Source: Capsulimonadaceae bacterium (GTDB lineage Bacteria; Armatimonadota; Armatimonadia; Armatimonadales; Capsulimonadaceae). From it: 64,000 bases of DNA. The stretch lies in NCBI GenBank assembly GCA_031292625.1, contig JARLGU010000019.1:490301-554300 (forward strand). The letters run 5' to 3'. Positions 10,394-18,658 of this stretch are shown here, one piece after another (the first letter of the stretch is position 1; every line of letters starts with the position of its first letter). The notes beneath the pieces are model-generated. The model was not told where the DNA came from, did no database searches, and worked only from the letters and a program-made list of their open reading frames with translations. The position numbers and the translations under genes are program-made.

Positions 10394-10444
10394 TAGTAGA
10401 ATGCTTTACTAAATCATTCTACTACGAACATAAGCGTCTGTCAA
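10394..10444 (-). promoter_or_regulatory. Promoter with overlapping perfect inverted-repeat operator
   Basis: On the minus strand TTGACA (10444-10439), a 17-base spacer and TAGAAT (10421-10416) form a near-consensus sigma-70 promoter. The -10 is inside one arm of the perfect inverted repeat TAGTAGAATG/CATTCTACTA (10394-10403 and 10415-10424, 11-base spacer). A repressor bound there would cover the -10 and transcription start, so this is the likely operator of the LacI gene at 10378 and its xylanase operon. Confidence 0.7.
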
Positions 10445-10700
10445 CTAGAAAGTTCAAAGCCGTGTGCGTCAAGAAGCGTAGAGAGCGTGCAATGGCTCCA
10501 CTCTCATTAGGAATGGAGCCTTGGGCGGACGATTTCTCCATCGTCATTATCCCGGAAGCAGCTGTCGCGCCGCCGTGCGTGTACGGCAGCCAGATGGATG
10601 CGATGGCGGACACCGTCACGGCCTGCGCGACCGCAATCCCGAGCGTGCGCGTATTGGTTCGCCGCCCCTCCGATAATTTGAATGTGTACTCCGAAACGGC
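10445..10700. other. Intergenic stretch without a supported gene
   Basis: Between the LacI promoter and the GntR promoter. Overlapping small frames exist on both strands (80 aa plus, 98 aa minus), but neither has a convincing ribosome binding site or recognisable motif. I do not call a gene. Confidence 0.5.
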
Positions 10701-10732
10701 TTGACAGCGATAGAGCAACGTGTTATCATAAC
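10701..10732 (+). promoter_or_regulatory. Sigma-70 promoter with palindrome over the -10
   Basis: TTGACA at 10701-10706, 17 bases, TATCAT at 10724-10729. The perfect inverted repeat GTTATCATAAC (10722-10732) covers the -10, so a repressor, perhaps the GntR-type protein encoded next, could shut the promoter. Confidence 0.65.
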
Positions 10733-10790
10733 GATAGTTCCATATCAGTTCCCAAACTGCATAACAGTTGCATCAGAAGATTGAGACTTT

Positions 10791-11945
10791 ATGTCCACCG
10801 CCACGCCGAGATTAGAAAAGGCTTCCGCTTCCAACAGGGTCGCCCATGACCTGCGGGATAAGATCGAACGCGGCATTTACCGGCCAGGTACGATTTTGCC
10901 GGGACGTCGCGCCCTTTCGGCAGCCTATCAGGTTGCGCTGGTCACAATCGAACAGTCAGTAAGACAGCTTTCGGCGGAGGGGCTTCTGCGTTCCGAACAG
11001 GGCCGTGGAACATTCGTGGTCGGCAATGCCGGGTTCGCCGAACCGATAGCGTCGATGGATATCGATGGCGGCCAAGAGAATGCCGCATCAGCGAACGCTG
11101 GGCTTAGGCTGGGGCTTTTCATTCAAGACATGCGCTCCATGCTCAGTTCCGATAGCTACGCCGCCCAAGCGGTTCACGGTGTTCAGGCCGCGCTGGCGCC
11201 GTTCGGAATGCGCCACAGCCTGATTTTCATCGACGAAGCTCATCTCGATTCAATCCCTTCCATGCCTGCGTCGAAGGTGTCGGGGCTGCTTTTCGTCGCC
11301 CCACACACCGACATGTCGTCGCGGATCGACTGGTTTGCCCGCTCAATCCTGCCAACCGTGGTTATCGGAGCATCGTGGCCGGGAATATCCGCGGGGTTCG
11401 TCGATTGCGATAATACCGCCGGACTGAAGGCGGCCATTGACCGCCTTTTCGAGTTGGGACACCGGCGCATCGCATGCACCCCAACCCACATCAGCTCGTT
11501 CCACCATCTCGAAAGAGAGCGGGTATTTCTTGACGAGATGGCGCGCAGGGGGGTCGATGTTCCGCGCGAATATACGCTGGAGTTTTGGAAACCGGAGGGC
11601 AGCGAGACAATCGAGGCGGTGAGAAACCTGCTGGCATCGCCTGTCCGCCCCACCGCGTTGATCGTGCCGTCGCCGTTCCTGGCGGGGCGAGTATTGCAGA
11701 TCGCGCACGCCATGGAGCTTCAGGTTCCGCGCGATTTTTCGCTCGTGACATTCGACGATACCGCCGGAATGCTCACGGCAATTCCGCCAATTTCGTCCAT
11801 CGCCGCGCCGTTCGAGCAAATGGGGCGCGATGGCATGACAGCGCTGATTGAAATGTGCGAAAAGCAATCAGTTTCGAGAATCAGAGAAGTTCTGCCGATG
11901 GATGTACGCTTCCGGGAATCGATCGGCACTGTCCCAAGCGAGTGA
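10791..11945 (+). CDS. GntR-type regulator with LacI-like sugar-sensing domain
   Basis: 384 aa. Residues about 12-80 are a GntR winged helix (VAHDLRDKIERGIYRPGTILP, then LSAEGLLRSEQGRGTFVV). Residues about 100-375 match the periplasmic-binding-protein-like sensor of LacI proteins (IDRLFELGHRRIACTPTH; FSLVTFDDTAGML). This AraR-like architecture usually represses sugar-polymer genes. It precedes, with 27 bp spacing, a pseudopilin, a GH5 and an SGNH gene on the same strand, so it is probably the local regulator of that operon. Confidence 0.9.
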   Translation: MSTATPRLEKASASNRVAHDLRDKIERGIYRPGTILPGRRALSAAYQVALVTIEQSVRQLSAEGLLRSEQGRGTFVVGNAGFAEPIASMDIDGGQENAASANAGLRLGLFIQDMRSMLSSDSYAAQAVHGVQAALAPFGMRHSLIFIDEAHLDSIPSMPASKVSGLLFVAPHTDMSSRIDWFARSILPTVVIGASWPGISAGFVDCDNTAGLKAAIDRLFELGHRRIACTPTHISSFHHLERERVFLDEMARRGVDVPREYTLEFWKPEGSETIEAVRNLLASPVRPTALIVPSPFLAGRVLQIAHAMELQVPRDFSLVTFDDTAGMLTAIPPISSIAAPFEQMGRDGMTALIEMCEKQSVSRIREVLPMDVRFRESIGTVPSE

Positions 11946-11972
11946 AGGGGCGTCTCAATAGAAGGAGGAGAT

Positions 11973-12914
11973 ATGACTAAGCGAAGTGATGGATTTACAT
12001 TAATAGAGCTACTCGTCGTAATTGCAATTATTGCAATACTTGCAGCTATACTTTTTCCCGTTTTTGCAACGGCGCGGGAAAAGGCAAGGCAAACAGCTTG
12101 CATAAGCAATCTTAAGCAGCTTGGGCTTGGATTCATGCAGTATGTTCAGGACTATGACGAAACGTTTCCAAACGGCTGCAATGTGTTCGCCAACGGCTCC
12201 GGTTGGGCGGGCGAGGTCTATCCGTTCGTCAAGAGCACCCAGGTCTTCATCTGCCCAAGCGACACGGGAGCCAACATACCGGTGACATCCTACGCCTACA
12301 ACAGTAGCTTCGTGCAAAACGGCAGCGCAATCCCCGGTCATTCGGGAGCTTATTACCCCCAAGGGATCTCCTCGGCAAAGTGCGACATGCCATCTCGTTC
12401 GGTGCTGCTGTTCGAGGTGCAAAATGCCGGAGGAGCCACTGCCAATATCTACCGGCTCGATGCCCCCCAATATGGACCCAATGGATGCAACGCCGACATT
12501 TGCGCCGATTCCAACGGCTGGTCGTACGACGGCCATTCTCCCAGTGGTACGGGAAATCCAGACGGTATCCCGTCCGTCGCTACGAAATACGACCTCAACG
12601 GCCAAGGAGCAAGTTCGACGGCATCGAATACGAATATGCGCTACGCAACCGGCTATATGCAATGGGCCTCGCCCAATCCTGCCGCGTTTACCGCAACCAC
12701 GGGAAGACACTCAAACACCGCCAACTTTCTACTCGCTGACGGCCATGTCAAGAACTTGCAGCCGAGCCAGGTCGTCGCTGGCGTGTCGGTAAACTTCACG
12801 TCGCCGGGACATTGCACTCAGGACGGCTGGGATGCCGCAACAGCGGATTGCGCAGTGGCGATCAACTCCAGCGGAGCCAGCAACCCGGTGGCGGCGACCT
12901 TCAATCCCTACTAA
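11973..12914 (+). CDS. DUF1559-type pseudopilin (type II prepilin-like)
   Basis: 313 aa with a strong AGGAGG-type site before the ATG. Prepilin motif [19 protein letters not shown] at residues 8-26, then [19 protein letters not shown] and a tail with [19 protein letters not shown], the H-x9-DG signature. The first 50 codons are strikingly AT-rich (many ATA, TTA, CTT, GTA) compared with the rest, perhaps to keep the start unstructured. Presumed exported, processed by a prepilin peptidase and surface-exposed. It lies between a GntR regulator and a GH5/SGNH pair, the same arrangement as the xylanase operon. Confidence 0.88.
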   Translation: MTKRSDGFTLIELLVVIAIIAILAAILFPVFATAREKARQTACISNLKQLGLGFMQYVQDYDETFPNGCNVFANGSGWAGEVYPFVKSTQVFICPSDTGANIPVTSYAYNSSFVQNGSAIPGHSGAYYPQGISSAKCDMPSRSVLLFEVQNAGGATANIYRLDAPQYGPNGCNADICADSNGWSYDGHSPSGTGNPDGIPSVATKYDLNGQGASSTASNTNMRYATGYMQWASPNPAAFTATTGRHSNTANFLLADGHVKNLQPSQVVAGVSVNFTSPGHCTQDGWDAATADCAVAINSSGASNPVAATFNPY

Positions 12915-12959
12915 ACAACGACCAGGCAGTGCCTTTTTCTCGCGAAAGAGAGTTAGTTC

Positions 12960-14534
12960 ATGCGATTGCTATATCTGCTCATTCTGGCCGTTCTGACAAC
13001 ATTCTGCCCTTTGGCGGCCGCGACAAACTCGATCACGCTGCCGGATCTGTCCACGCTCGGACAGACCGGCGGCTGGGCGATCGCCGACTCCGCGAGCGTG
13101 AGGCTGCTTTCCGATGCGGCGAGTTCGTATATCGAGACAACTCTACCCGCCGGCGCGGCTAAAGCCGAGGCGACCGCAACGTACGATATTCCGCTTGAGA
13201 GCATTCGCGGCGCCGTTGTTCTCGTGTCCGTTGAAGCGCGCGCGGTGAACGTCCAGCAACCCGAAAAAGCGTACCTGGGCATCAAGTTGATGCTGCATAC
13301 ATCGTCCCCCACAGCCGGCGACTCGTATCCGCAGGCAGATGGCAACGGCAAAACATTTCCGGTCAACTACGACTGGAAGCGTCTTTCGTTTCGCGCCATG
13401 GCGCCAAAGGATGCCGTAATGGCGCGACTCGTCCTGGGCATTCAGGATACATCCGGCACGGTGGATTTCCACAGCCCCCAGGTCCGGGTTGTCGCTCGCG
13501 CAGTGGAAGCTCCGGACAAGACGCCCGCCGGTCCAATCTACACCGGGCACGGGCAGGGAGCGCTTCGCGGAACGATGGCGGCGACCGGAATAAAGGCGGA
13601 TGACATCCCCGTGCTCGGATCCTGGGGCGCTAATGTTGTACGCTACCAAATTGCGTTTCCGAAAAGCACGGCGACAGAGTCGCAAGGCGACTTCGACGCG
13701 GCGGTCGACGGCGTGCTGGACCATCTGGATCAGATTATTCCCGTGTTCAATCAATACGGAATCAAGGTCGCATTGGTCCAAATGGGTACTCCGGGCGGTC
13801 GTGATTCGGCCAACACCTGTGAAAAGCTCTTCTCCGATCCGGCCTGGCAAAGTTATTTCATTTCCCGTTGGGAGAAAACAGCCCGGCGGTACAAGGGGAA
13901 CAAAACAATTTGGGCGTACGATTTGCTCAATGAGCCGGTGCTCGGCGATATCGCTCCCGGTCTACTCGATTGGCACGATCTGGCGGAAAGAACGGCGCGG
14001 GCAATTCGAAGCATCGACAAGGAACATGCCATCGTCGTTGAGCCCGACCCCTGGGCGGATCCGTCGGCGCTGAGCTATTTCTCCCCGATCGATGTTCCCG
14101 GTGTCGTATACAGCGTCCACATGTACTCGCCGCATGAGTTTACGCACCAGGGTGTCTACTCAAATCCTGTCGGCGCGGTCTATCCAGGAGTCATCGCGGG
14201 GCGCACCTGGGACAAAAATACCGTTCGCGCCACTTTGCAGCCAGCCATCGACTATGGCAAAATGTTCCATGTGCAGATCTACGTCGGCGAGTTTAGCGCG
14301 GCGCGCTGGGCCAAGGGGGCCGACCGCTACCTTGCCGATGTGATCGATGTCTGCGAAGACAATCATTGGGACTGGAGCTACCACGCATTCCGCGAGTGGC
14401 AAGGCTGGAGCCCGGAACTCGGAGAAGACAAGAGCGTCACGACGCCCGCTGCTTCGCCAACCGCCCGGCTTCTCGTCCTGCAAAAGGCATTCTCAAAGAA
14501 TCAGCAATTCTCTTCGATCAAGGGTTACAAATGA
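12960..14534 (+). CDS. Secreted GH5-like glycoside hydrolase with novel N-terminal domain
   Basis: 524 aa. Signal peptide at residues 1-21. Residues about 25-178 form a beta-rich domain also found in the next gene (shared LGIK-MLH, NYDWK, LSF, GTVDF landmarks). Residues about 195-510 are a cellulase-like GH5 barrel: acid/base E325 in LLNEP, H387 in VHMYSP and nucleophile E444 in VGEFS. It should cut beta-linked polysaccharide outside the cytoplasm; the exact substrate is unknown. Its stop overlaps the start of the SGNH gene (ATGA at 14531-14534), so the two are translationally coupled. Regulated with the GntR-type gene upstream. Confidence 0.85.
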   Translation: MRLLYLLILAVLTTFCPLAAATNSITLPDLSTLGQTGGWAIADSASVRLLSDAASSYIETTLPAGAAKAEATATYDIPLESIRGAVVLVSVEARAVNVQQPEKAYLGIKLMLHTSSPTAGDSYPQADGNGKTFPVNYDWKRLSFRAMAPKDAVMARLVLGIQDTSGTVDFHSPQVRVVARAVEAPDKTPAGPIYTGHGQGALRGTMAATGIKADDIPVLGSWGANVVRYQIAFPKSTATESQGDFDAAVDGVLDHLDQIIPVFNQYGIKVALVQMGTPGGRDSANTCEKLFSDPAWQSYFISRWEKTARRYKGNKTIWAYDLLNEPVLGDIAPGLLDWHDLAERTARAIRSIDKEHAIVVEPDPWADPSALSYFSPIDVPGVVYSVHMYSPHEFTHQGVYSNPVGAVYPGVIAGRTWDKNTVRATLQPAIDYGKMFHVQIYVGEFSAARWAKGADRYLADVIDVCEDNHWDWSYHAFREWQGWSPELGEDKSVTTPAASPTARLLVLQKAFSKNQQFSSIKGYK

Positions 14535-15838
14535 ATATCAGAATCGTCAACCTGATTATGCTCTTCGCTGTGTTCGCCGCGACTTGCCTCGCGGCGAACA
14601 CTTACGCTCACGCGGAACAACCGTCCTTGCCAGGCTGGGATACCCTTGGGAAGCCCGGAGGATGGAACGTCTCCGATCCGGAGCGCGTAACGCTCAAGAC
14701 CGGCGGAGACGAAGCGCCTTACCTGGAAGTTACAGTGCCGCCAGAGACGCCTACCGGCACGCAAAACGCCACATATGACCTTCCCCTATCCAAGTTTGCC
14801 GGTACGAGGGTCGAGATCACCGTCGAAGTGCGCGCGAAAAACGTCACTCAGCCGGCTCAACCATGGCTCGGGATCAAGGCGATGCTGCACGTGGCGGCGT
14901 CGAGCCAGAAGGATTCATTTCCTCAGGCGGCAGCTAACACGACCTCGTCCCCAATGAACTACGATTGGAAAAGCCTCTCATTTCAAGCTTTGATTCCGCC
15001 AACAGCCACGGTCGCCACTCTCAACCTTGGCCTTCAACAAGCGGCCGGGACCGTCGATTTCCGTAACCCCGCCGTAAGGATCATTGGACATGTGGCGCAA
15101 ACGAGCAAGATCGATATCGACAAGCTCAAATCCGAGTTCATGCCCGCTTCCATCCCCACCGTCCCCGTTTCGCCAAATGCCTACCGCATCCTCTTTATCG
15201 GAGACAGCATCACGCGACACGGAACAAATGCTGAGATTCTCTCGCGTCTCAAGTGGGATCATGTGGCGGGAATGGCGGCAAGCGACGAAAGCAAGGACTA
15301 CGTTCACTTGCTCGCCGGGAAAATACGCGCCACTCTCAATGGCCGCGATGTCGCAATTCTAGTCACGGGCGTTGCTTCGGGCGAGCAGCTAACTCCTGCG
15401 GAACGCTTGAAGCCGGTCGTAGAGGCCGCGGGGGATTTCAAGCCGGACCTGGTCGTCTTTCAACACGGCGAGCACGAACCGGAATCGAACGGAGTGGACG
15501 GCCTGGCAAAGACCTACAACGCGGTCCTCGATTACGTGCTCGGGCTGCCGTCGCACCCCAAAATCGCATGCATTGGAAACTGGCAACCGGACAGCTCAAC
15601 ATTCGGCTACGAGGGCTGGGCTGGCAAAATCGCAGATACGATGCGCCAGATCTGCGGCAAACGAGGCATCCCCTTTGCCTCTGTCTCATCATACGCCAGC
15701 GATCCGGCCTGCCACGGCTGGGGCGAAACGCCCGGTGTTCAATGGCACCCTAACGACCTGGGCCATTTGGGATACGCCAAGGCAGCATTTGCGATCATCG
15801 AACCGCTTTTGCCCACGCGCGCACCGAAAGCGAAATAG
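14531..15838 (+). CDS. Secreted SGNH/GDSL hydrolase with the same N-terminal domain
   Basis: 435 aa from the ATG at 14531 inside the GH5 stop overlap. Signal peptide at residues 1-29. A domain at about 32-186 is clearly paralogous to the one in the GH5 neighbour. The SGNH esterase domain (about 218-430) has the nucleophile S226 in FIGDSITRHG and a closing D409/H412 in HPNDLGH. Such enzymes commonly remove acetyl or feruloyl groups from xylan or pectin, which fits a partner of the GH5 enzyme. The shared domain suggests that both enzymes are brought to the same ligand. Confidence 0.85.
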   Translation: MNIRIVNLIMLFAVFAATCLAANTYAHAEQPSLPGWDTLGKPGGWNVSDPERVTLKTGGDEAPYLEVTVPPETPTGTQNATYDLPLSKFAGTRVEITVEVRAKNVTQPAQPWLGIKAMLHVAASSQKDSFPQAAANTTSSPMNYDWKSLSFQALIPPTATVATLNLGLQQAAGTVDFRNPAVRIIGHVAQTSKIDIDKLKSEFMPASIPTVPVSPNAYRILFIGDSITRHGTNAEILSRLKWDHVAGMAASDESKDYVHLLAGKIRATLNGRDVAILVTGVASGEQLTPAERLKPVVEAAGDFKPDLVVFQHGEHEPESNGVDGLAKTYNAVLDYVLGLPSHPKIACIGNWQPDSSTFGYEGWAGKIADTMRQICGKRGIPFASVSSYASDPACHGWGETPGVQWHPNDLGHLGYAKAAFAIIEPLLPTRAPKAK

Positions 15839-15879
15839 GCCGCTTCGCCTTCAAGCGGCCGCTTCGCCTTCAAGCGGCC
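15838..15879. repeat. Short tandem repeat of a 19-bp hairpin unit
   Basis: Two full copies plus the start of a third of a 19-bp unit (GGCCGCTTCGCCTTCAAGC) begin at the last base of the SGNH stop codon. Each can fold as CCGCTT/AAGCGG. No T tract follows, so terminator function is uncertain. Confidence 0.6.
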
Positions 15880-15907
15880 ACCGCTTGCTCCATTCGGCAA
15901 GGGCATA

Positions 15908-16101
15908 GCGCCAACAATGCCCCTGGCATTCCTGCTCGGCGATGTCCCTGCGCCCCGTTCACGTCGGCGATCGACGATGCTTCGTCAACACGCGCACATC
16001 GCTTTGCCGCTATCGTCCAAGCCCAGGGCACATCGTGAAGCCGTGAAACCGCCGCGTCGGCCCTTTCCCAGAAACGGCCACGGCGGCCGGGGAGCCGTCT
16101 T
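15908..16101 (+). repeat. MITE-like dispersed repeat, degenerate copy A
   Basis: The right two thirds (from about 15958, TTCACG...) align well with the copy at 16152-16338, ending in the same GGAGCCGTCTT. The left end is eroded. Lies directly before copy B in the same orientation. Confidence 0.65.
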
Positions 16102-16117
16102 AAAAGGCAGCTGAGAA

Positions 16118-16368
16118 AGCGAGCCACTAATCGGCACTGCGAGAACGATTCAGGACGGCTCGTGCCGCCGGGGCATTTTTTTGCTCGCGCATCGTTCACG
16201 GCGGCGATTTACGATGCTTCGTCAACACGCGTACGGCCTTTTGCAGCCAGCGTCCGATTCCAGCGCACATCGTGAAGCAGTGAAACCGCCGCGTCGGCCC
16301 TTTCCCAAAAACGGCCACGGCGGCCGGGGAGCCGTCTTATATAGCATTTCGATGTATTACACACACGC
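16118..16368 (+). repeat. MITE-like dispersed repeat, copy B
   Basis: The core 16152-16338 (187 bp) starts AGGACGGCTC and ends GAGCCGTCTT, so its ends are inverted repeats. Outer ends carry TTACACACAC-type sequence that mirrors the GTGTGTAATA end of copy C. By my alignment the core differs from copy C at about 20 of 187 positions with no length change. It has no coding capacity for a transposase. Confidence 0.75.
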
Positions 16369-16435
16369 CTAGAGAAGGCGAGCGTCTGGCGCATCCGGAC
16401 TTCGACGACGGTCTAGGGCGGCGCTGCAGTGACGC

Positions 16436-16465
16436 TTGACTAACGGATACCGGCAACTCTATAAT
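16436..16465 (+). promoter_or_regulatory. Sigma-70 promoter of the ROK gene
   Basis: TTGACT at 16436-16441, 18 bases, TATAAT at 16460-16465. The predicted start near 16472 leaves a leader of about 11 bases before the ATG at 16483, with no ribosome binding site. Confidence 0.65.
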
Positions 16466-16482
16466 CACTAAACGCACGTCGC

Positions 16483-17646
16483 ATGGCGAGCGACCTGAGA
16501 ACGGAACCCCATTGCGTGGCCAACAGTGTGCAGATACTCGATGCAATCCGCAGCGGCAAGAACAGGCTTTCGCGCAAAGACCTGCATGTCGCAACCGGCA
16601 TCTCCTGGGGTACCGTTTACCGAACGATCGATATGCTGATCGCGGACGGGTTAGTGGCCGAGCGAAAAGAAGGACCCAGCGGACGCGGACGCCCAAACAT
16701 ACCGATCAGCCTGGTTCCAGGCGCGGCTTATTTCCTGGGAGTCGATATTGGCGCCTGCCAAACCAAGCTCGTTCTTTGTGATCACGCATTCAATATTGCC
16801 GTGAAATTGTGTGTGCCGACTCCTCGCTATTCCGGTGAAGAGCCGTTCTGGGATTGGCTGGAAGCGATCATTGGCGACGGCCTGTCTAGGCGCTCATTTC
16901 CTCGTGAAAAACTCCGCGGAGTCGGTCTATCCGTATCGGGAAACGTCGATTCCGAGAACTCCGTCATCGTGTCCGGCGGCAATTTCGGCCTCAAATGGGG
17001 AGCCGATCTTCCGGTCAGCCGCCTCGCCCAACGATGCGGCATTAGCGTCCGTGCGATCACGACGTCCGCGGCGGCGGTTTGGGGTGAGTATTGGTTCGGA
17101 GAGTTCGCGGGCTGCGCGAATCTGGTCACGGTTGGGCTCGGAGCCGGCATCGGCTCAGGCGCAGTTTCCGGCGGCCAACTTTTGATCAGTCAGCCCAGGC
17201 GGCCGATCGGCTATATCGGGCACATGCTAATGCCGGACAACCCGCGCGTATGCGTATGCGGCTATAGGGGCTGCTTGGAATCCTACTCCGGCGGAAACTC
17301 TCTCGCTTTGATCGCCGCGGAACGGCGCCCAACCGCTCGCTCGGCAGCCGAACTGGACGCCGCCGCTGCCGCGGGGGACGCTGTCGCTCAGGAGATTCTT
17401 CTCAAGGCAGCCAGTTACAATGCCGTCGGGGTCGCCAGCATGATCCAGCTCTATTCGCCGGAGGCCGTGGTCTTTGCTGGAGGGCAGTCCCGTGAAGACG
17501 GCTTCCTCTATCAACATACGATCGAGGCGCTTCTCGGCATCCTCCCGCACGAGCGCCGCCAGACCTTCACGATCTCTCTCACTCGTCTTGGCGAATACCA
17601 GTCAGCCATGGGAGCGGCCCGGCTGGCCTACGAAAAGTTCTTATAG
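16483..17646 (+). CDS. ROK-family transcriptional regulator
   Basis: 387 aa. Residues about 10-65 are a winged helix-turn-helix (LSRKDLHVATGISWGTVYRTI). The rest is a ROK sugar-kinase fold: GVDIG phosphate loop at about 86, the zinc-site histidine in GYIGHMLM and the CVCGYRGCLESY cysteine cluster. The helix-turn-helix makes it an NagC/XylR-type repressor rather than a kinase. It is followed by its own gap, a perfect promoter with palindrome, a transporter-like gene and a large glycosidase-like gene, the likely targets. Confidence 0.9.
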   Translation: MASDLRTEPHCVANSVQILDAIRSGKNRLSRKDLHVATGISWGTVYRTIDMLIADGLVAERKEGPSGRGRPNIPISLVPGAAYFLGVDIGACQTKLVLCDHAFNIAVKLCVPTPRYSGEEPFWDWLEAIIGDGLSRRSFPREKLRGVGLSVSGNVDSENSVIVSGGNFGLKWGADLPVSRLAQRCGISVRAITTSAAAVWGEYWFGEFAGCANLVTVGLGAGIGSGAVSGGQLLISQPRRPIGYIGHMLMPDNPRVCVCGYRGCLESYSGGNSLALIAAERRPTARSAAELDAAAAAGDAVAQEILLKAASYNAVGVASMIQLYSPEAVVFAGGQSREDGFLYQHTIEALLGILPHERRQTFTISLTRLGEYQSAMGAARLAYEKFL

Positions 17647-17677
17647 TTTTTCCCCGCACATCGTTTTTCGCCGCGCA

Positions 17678-17720
17678 TTGACATCCGGGCGATGTGAGCA
17701 TATAATATATCCAATTGGAT
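17678..17720 (+). promoter_or_regulatory. Perfect-consensus promoter with 12-bp palindromic operator
   Basis: TTGACA (17678-17683), exactly 17 bases, TATAAT (17701-17706). The perfect palindrome ATCCAATTGGAT (17709-17720) sits on the expected transcription start. A perfect promoter normally needs strong repression; the ROK protein encoded just upstream is the obvious candidate. Confidence 0.75.
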
Positions 17721-17748
17721 TTAATATCCTAGGAAAGACACCTGCCTG

Positions 17749-18651
17749 ATGTTAATTGGCTGGCTGCTAACCGTCGTTCTGGGCGTCCTGTGGGGCGCAA
17801 TCGGCATTGTGATGTCGAGCGCGAGAGCTTGGGGAATTGCGATCTTCACGTTCTATACGGTCGGCTGCTCATTCGCCGCGCTTCTTGGCGCGGCGGTCTG
17901 TCAAGTCACGGGGACGGGCGATGCGCTTGCCGCGGATGCAAAGACGATTCCGTTCATTGCTTGCTTGGCGGCAATTGCCTTGTTCAATTGTGCGGGGCAG
18001 GCGCTCACCATGTTCAATCTGCATTCCGGCGGTCGCTCCGTTGTCTATGCACTGCCGCAAGTGGGATTTCTGGCGCCGATGGCATATGGAGCATTGGCGT
18101 GGAACGAGCCGTTTGGAGGAGCGAAAATCGTTGGTCTCGTCTTGATAATTGCAGCAATTATTGCAACTAGTAAAACCAGAAAATCGAGCGAGCAGGCAGC
18201 TGCATTGACGCCCCGGCGGCTTCTGATCGCCCTGGGCGCGCTCGCGTCGATTGGGGCCAGTCAGATATTCGTCATCCTTTGCGGTCGCGTTTGCCGCGAC
18301 AAGGCCGCTTCTCCGCTTGTTGCCTCGACGCTTCTCCTGCTGGTTTCCGCTGTCATCTATGGAGGCTACGGCCTTCTGCGTCAAGCGCACGTGCGGGTCG
18401 ATGCTCGTCTGGCCCAATTCAGCGCCGCATGGGCACTTCTCGCCCTTGTTTCGTTTTCGGTTCTTTTCGCCGTACTTCCCGCGATGTCGCCCTATAAGTT
18501 GCAGGGAGTGGTGTTCGCCGCGGCGAGCGCAATCGGCATTGTAATCTTCGCCGTCTTTTCCCATCTCAGGCAACGCGAGAGGTTTAGCGCACAGTCGATC
18601 TGTGCGCTTGCCATGATTTTGCTCGGGATATTCGCGCTTCGGCTCGGCTGA
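17749..18651 (+). CDS. Inner-membrane transporter of the drug/metabolite (EamA/RhaT-like) type
   Basis: 300 aa with about ten hydrophobic segments in two repeats (residues 1-145 and 155-300), separated by a basic cytoplasmic loop TSKTRKSSEQ. Length and layout fit the drug/metabolite transporter superfamily, which includes the sugar permease RhaT. There is no substrate motif I can name; position between a ROK regulator and a glycosidase-like gene suggests sugar uptake. Expressed from the perfect promoter at 17678. Confidence 0.7.
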   Translation: MLIGWLLTVVLGVLWGAIGIVMSSARAWGIAIFTFYTVGCSFAALLGAAVCQVTGTGDALAADAKTIPFIACLAAIALFNCAGQALTMFNLHSGGRSVVYALPQVGFLAPMAYGALAWNEPFGGAKIVGLVLIIAAIIATSKTRKSSEQAAALTPRRLLIALGALASIGASQIFVILCGRVCRDKAASPLVASTLLLLVSAVIYGGYGLLRQAHVRVDARLAQFSAAWALLALVSFSVLFAVLPAMSPYKLQGVVFAAASAIGIVIFAVFSHLRQRERFSAQSICALAMILLGIFALRLG

Positions 18652-18658
18652 GCGAGCT

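Noticed and set aside
10422..10718. 98-aa minus-strand frame and overlapping 80-aa plus-strand frame in the gap before the GntR gene
   Set aside because: No ribosome binding site, no recognisable motif, and they overlap two good promoters.
15838..15879. CRISPR-like tandem repeats
   Set aside because: Only two full copies of a 19-bp unit with no spacers between them, and no cas genes in the window.
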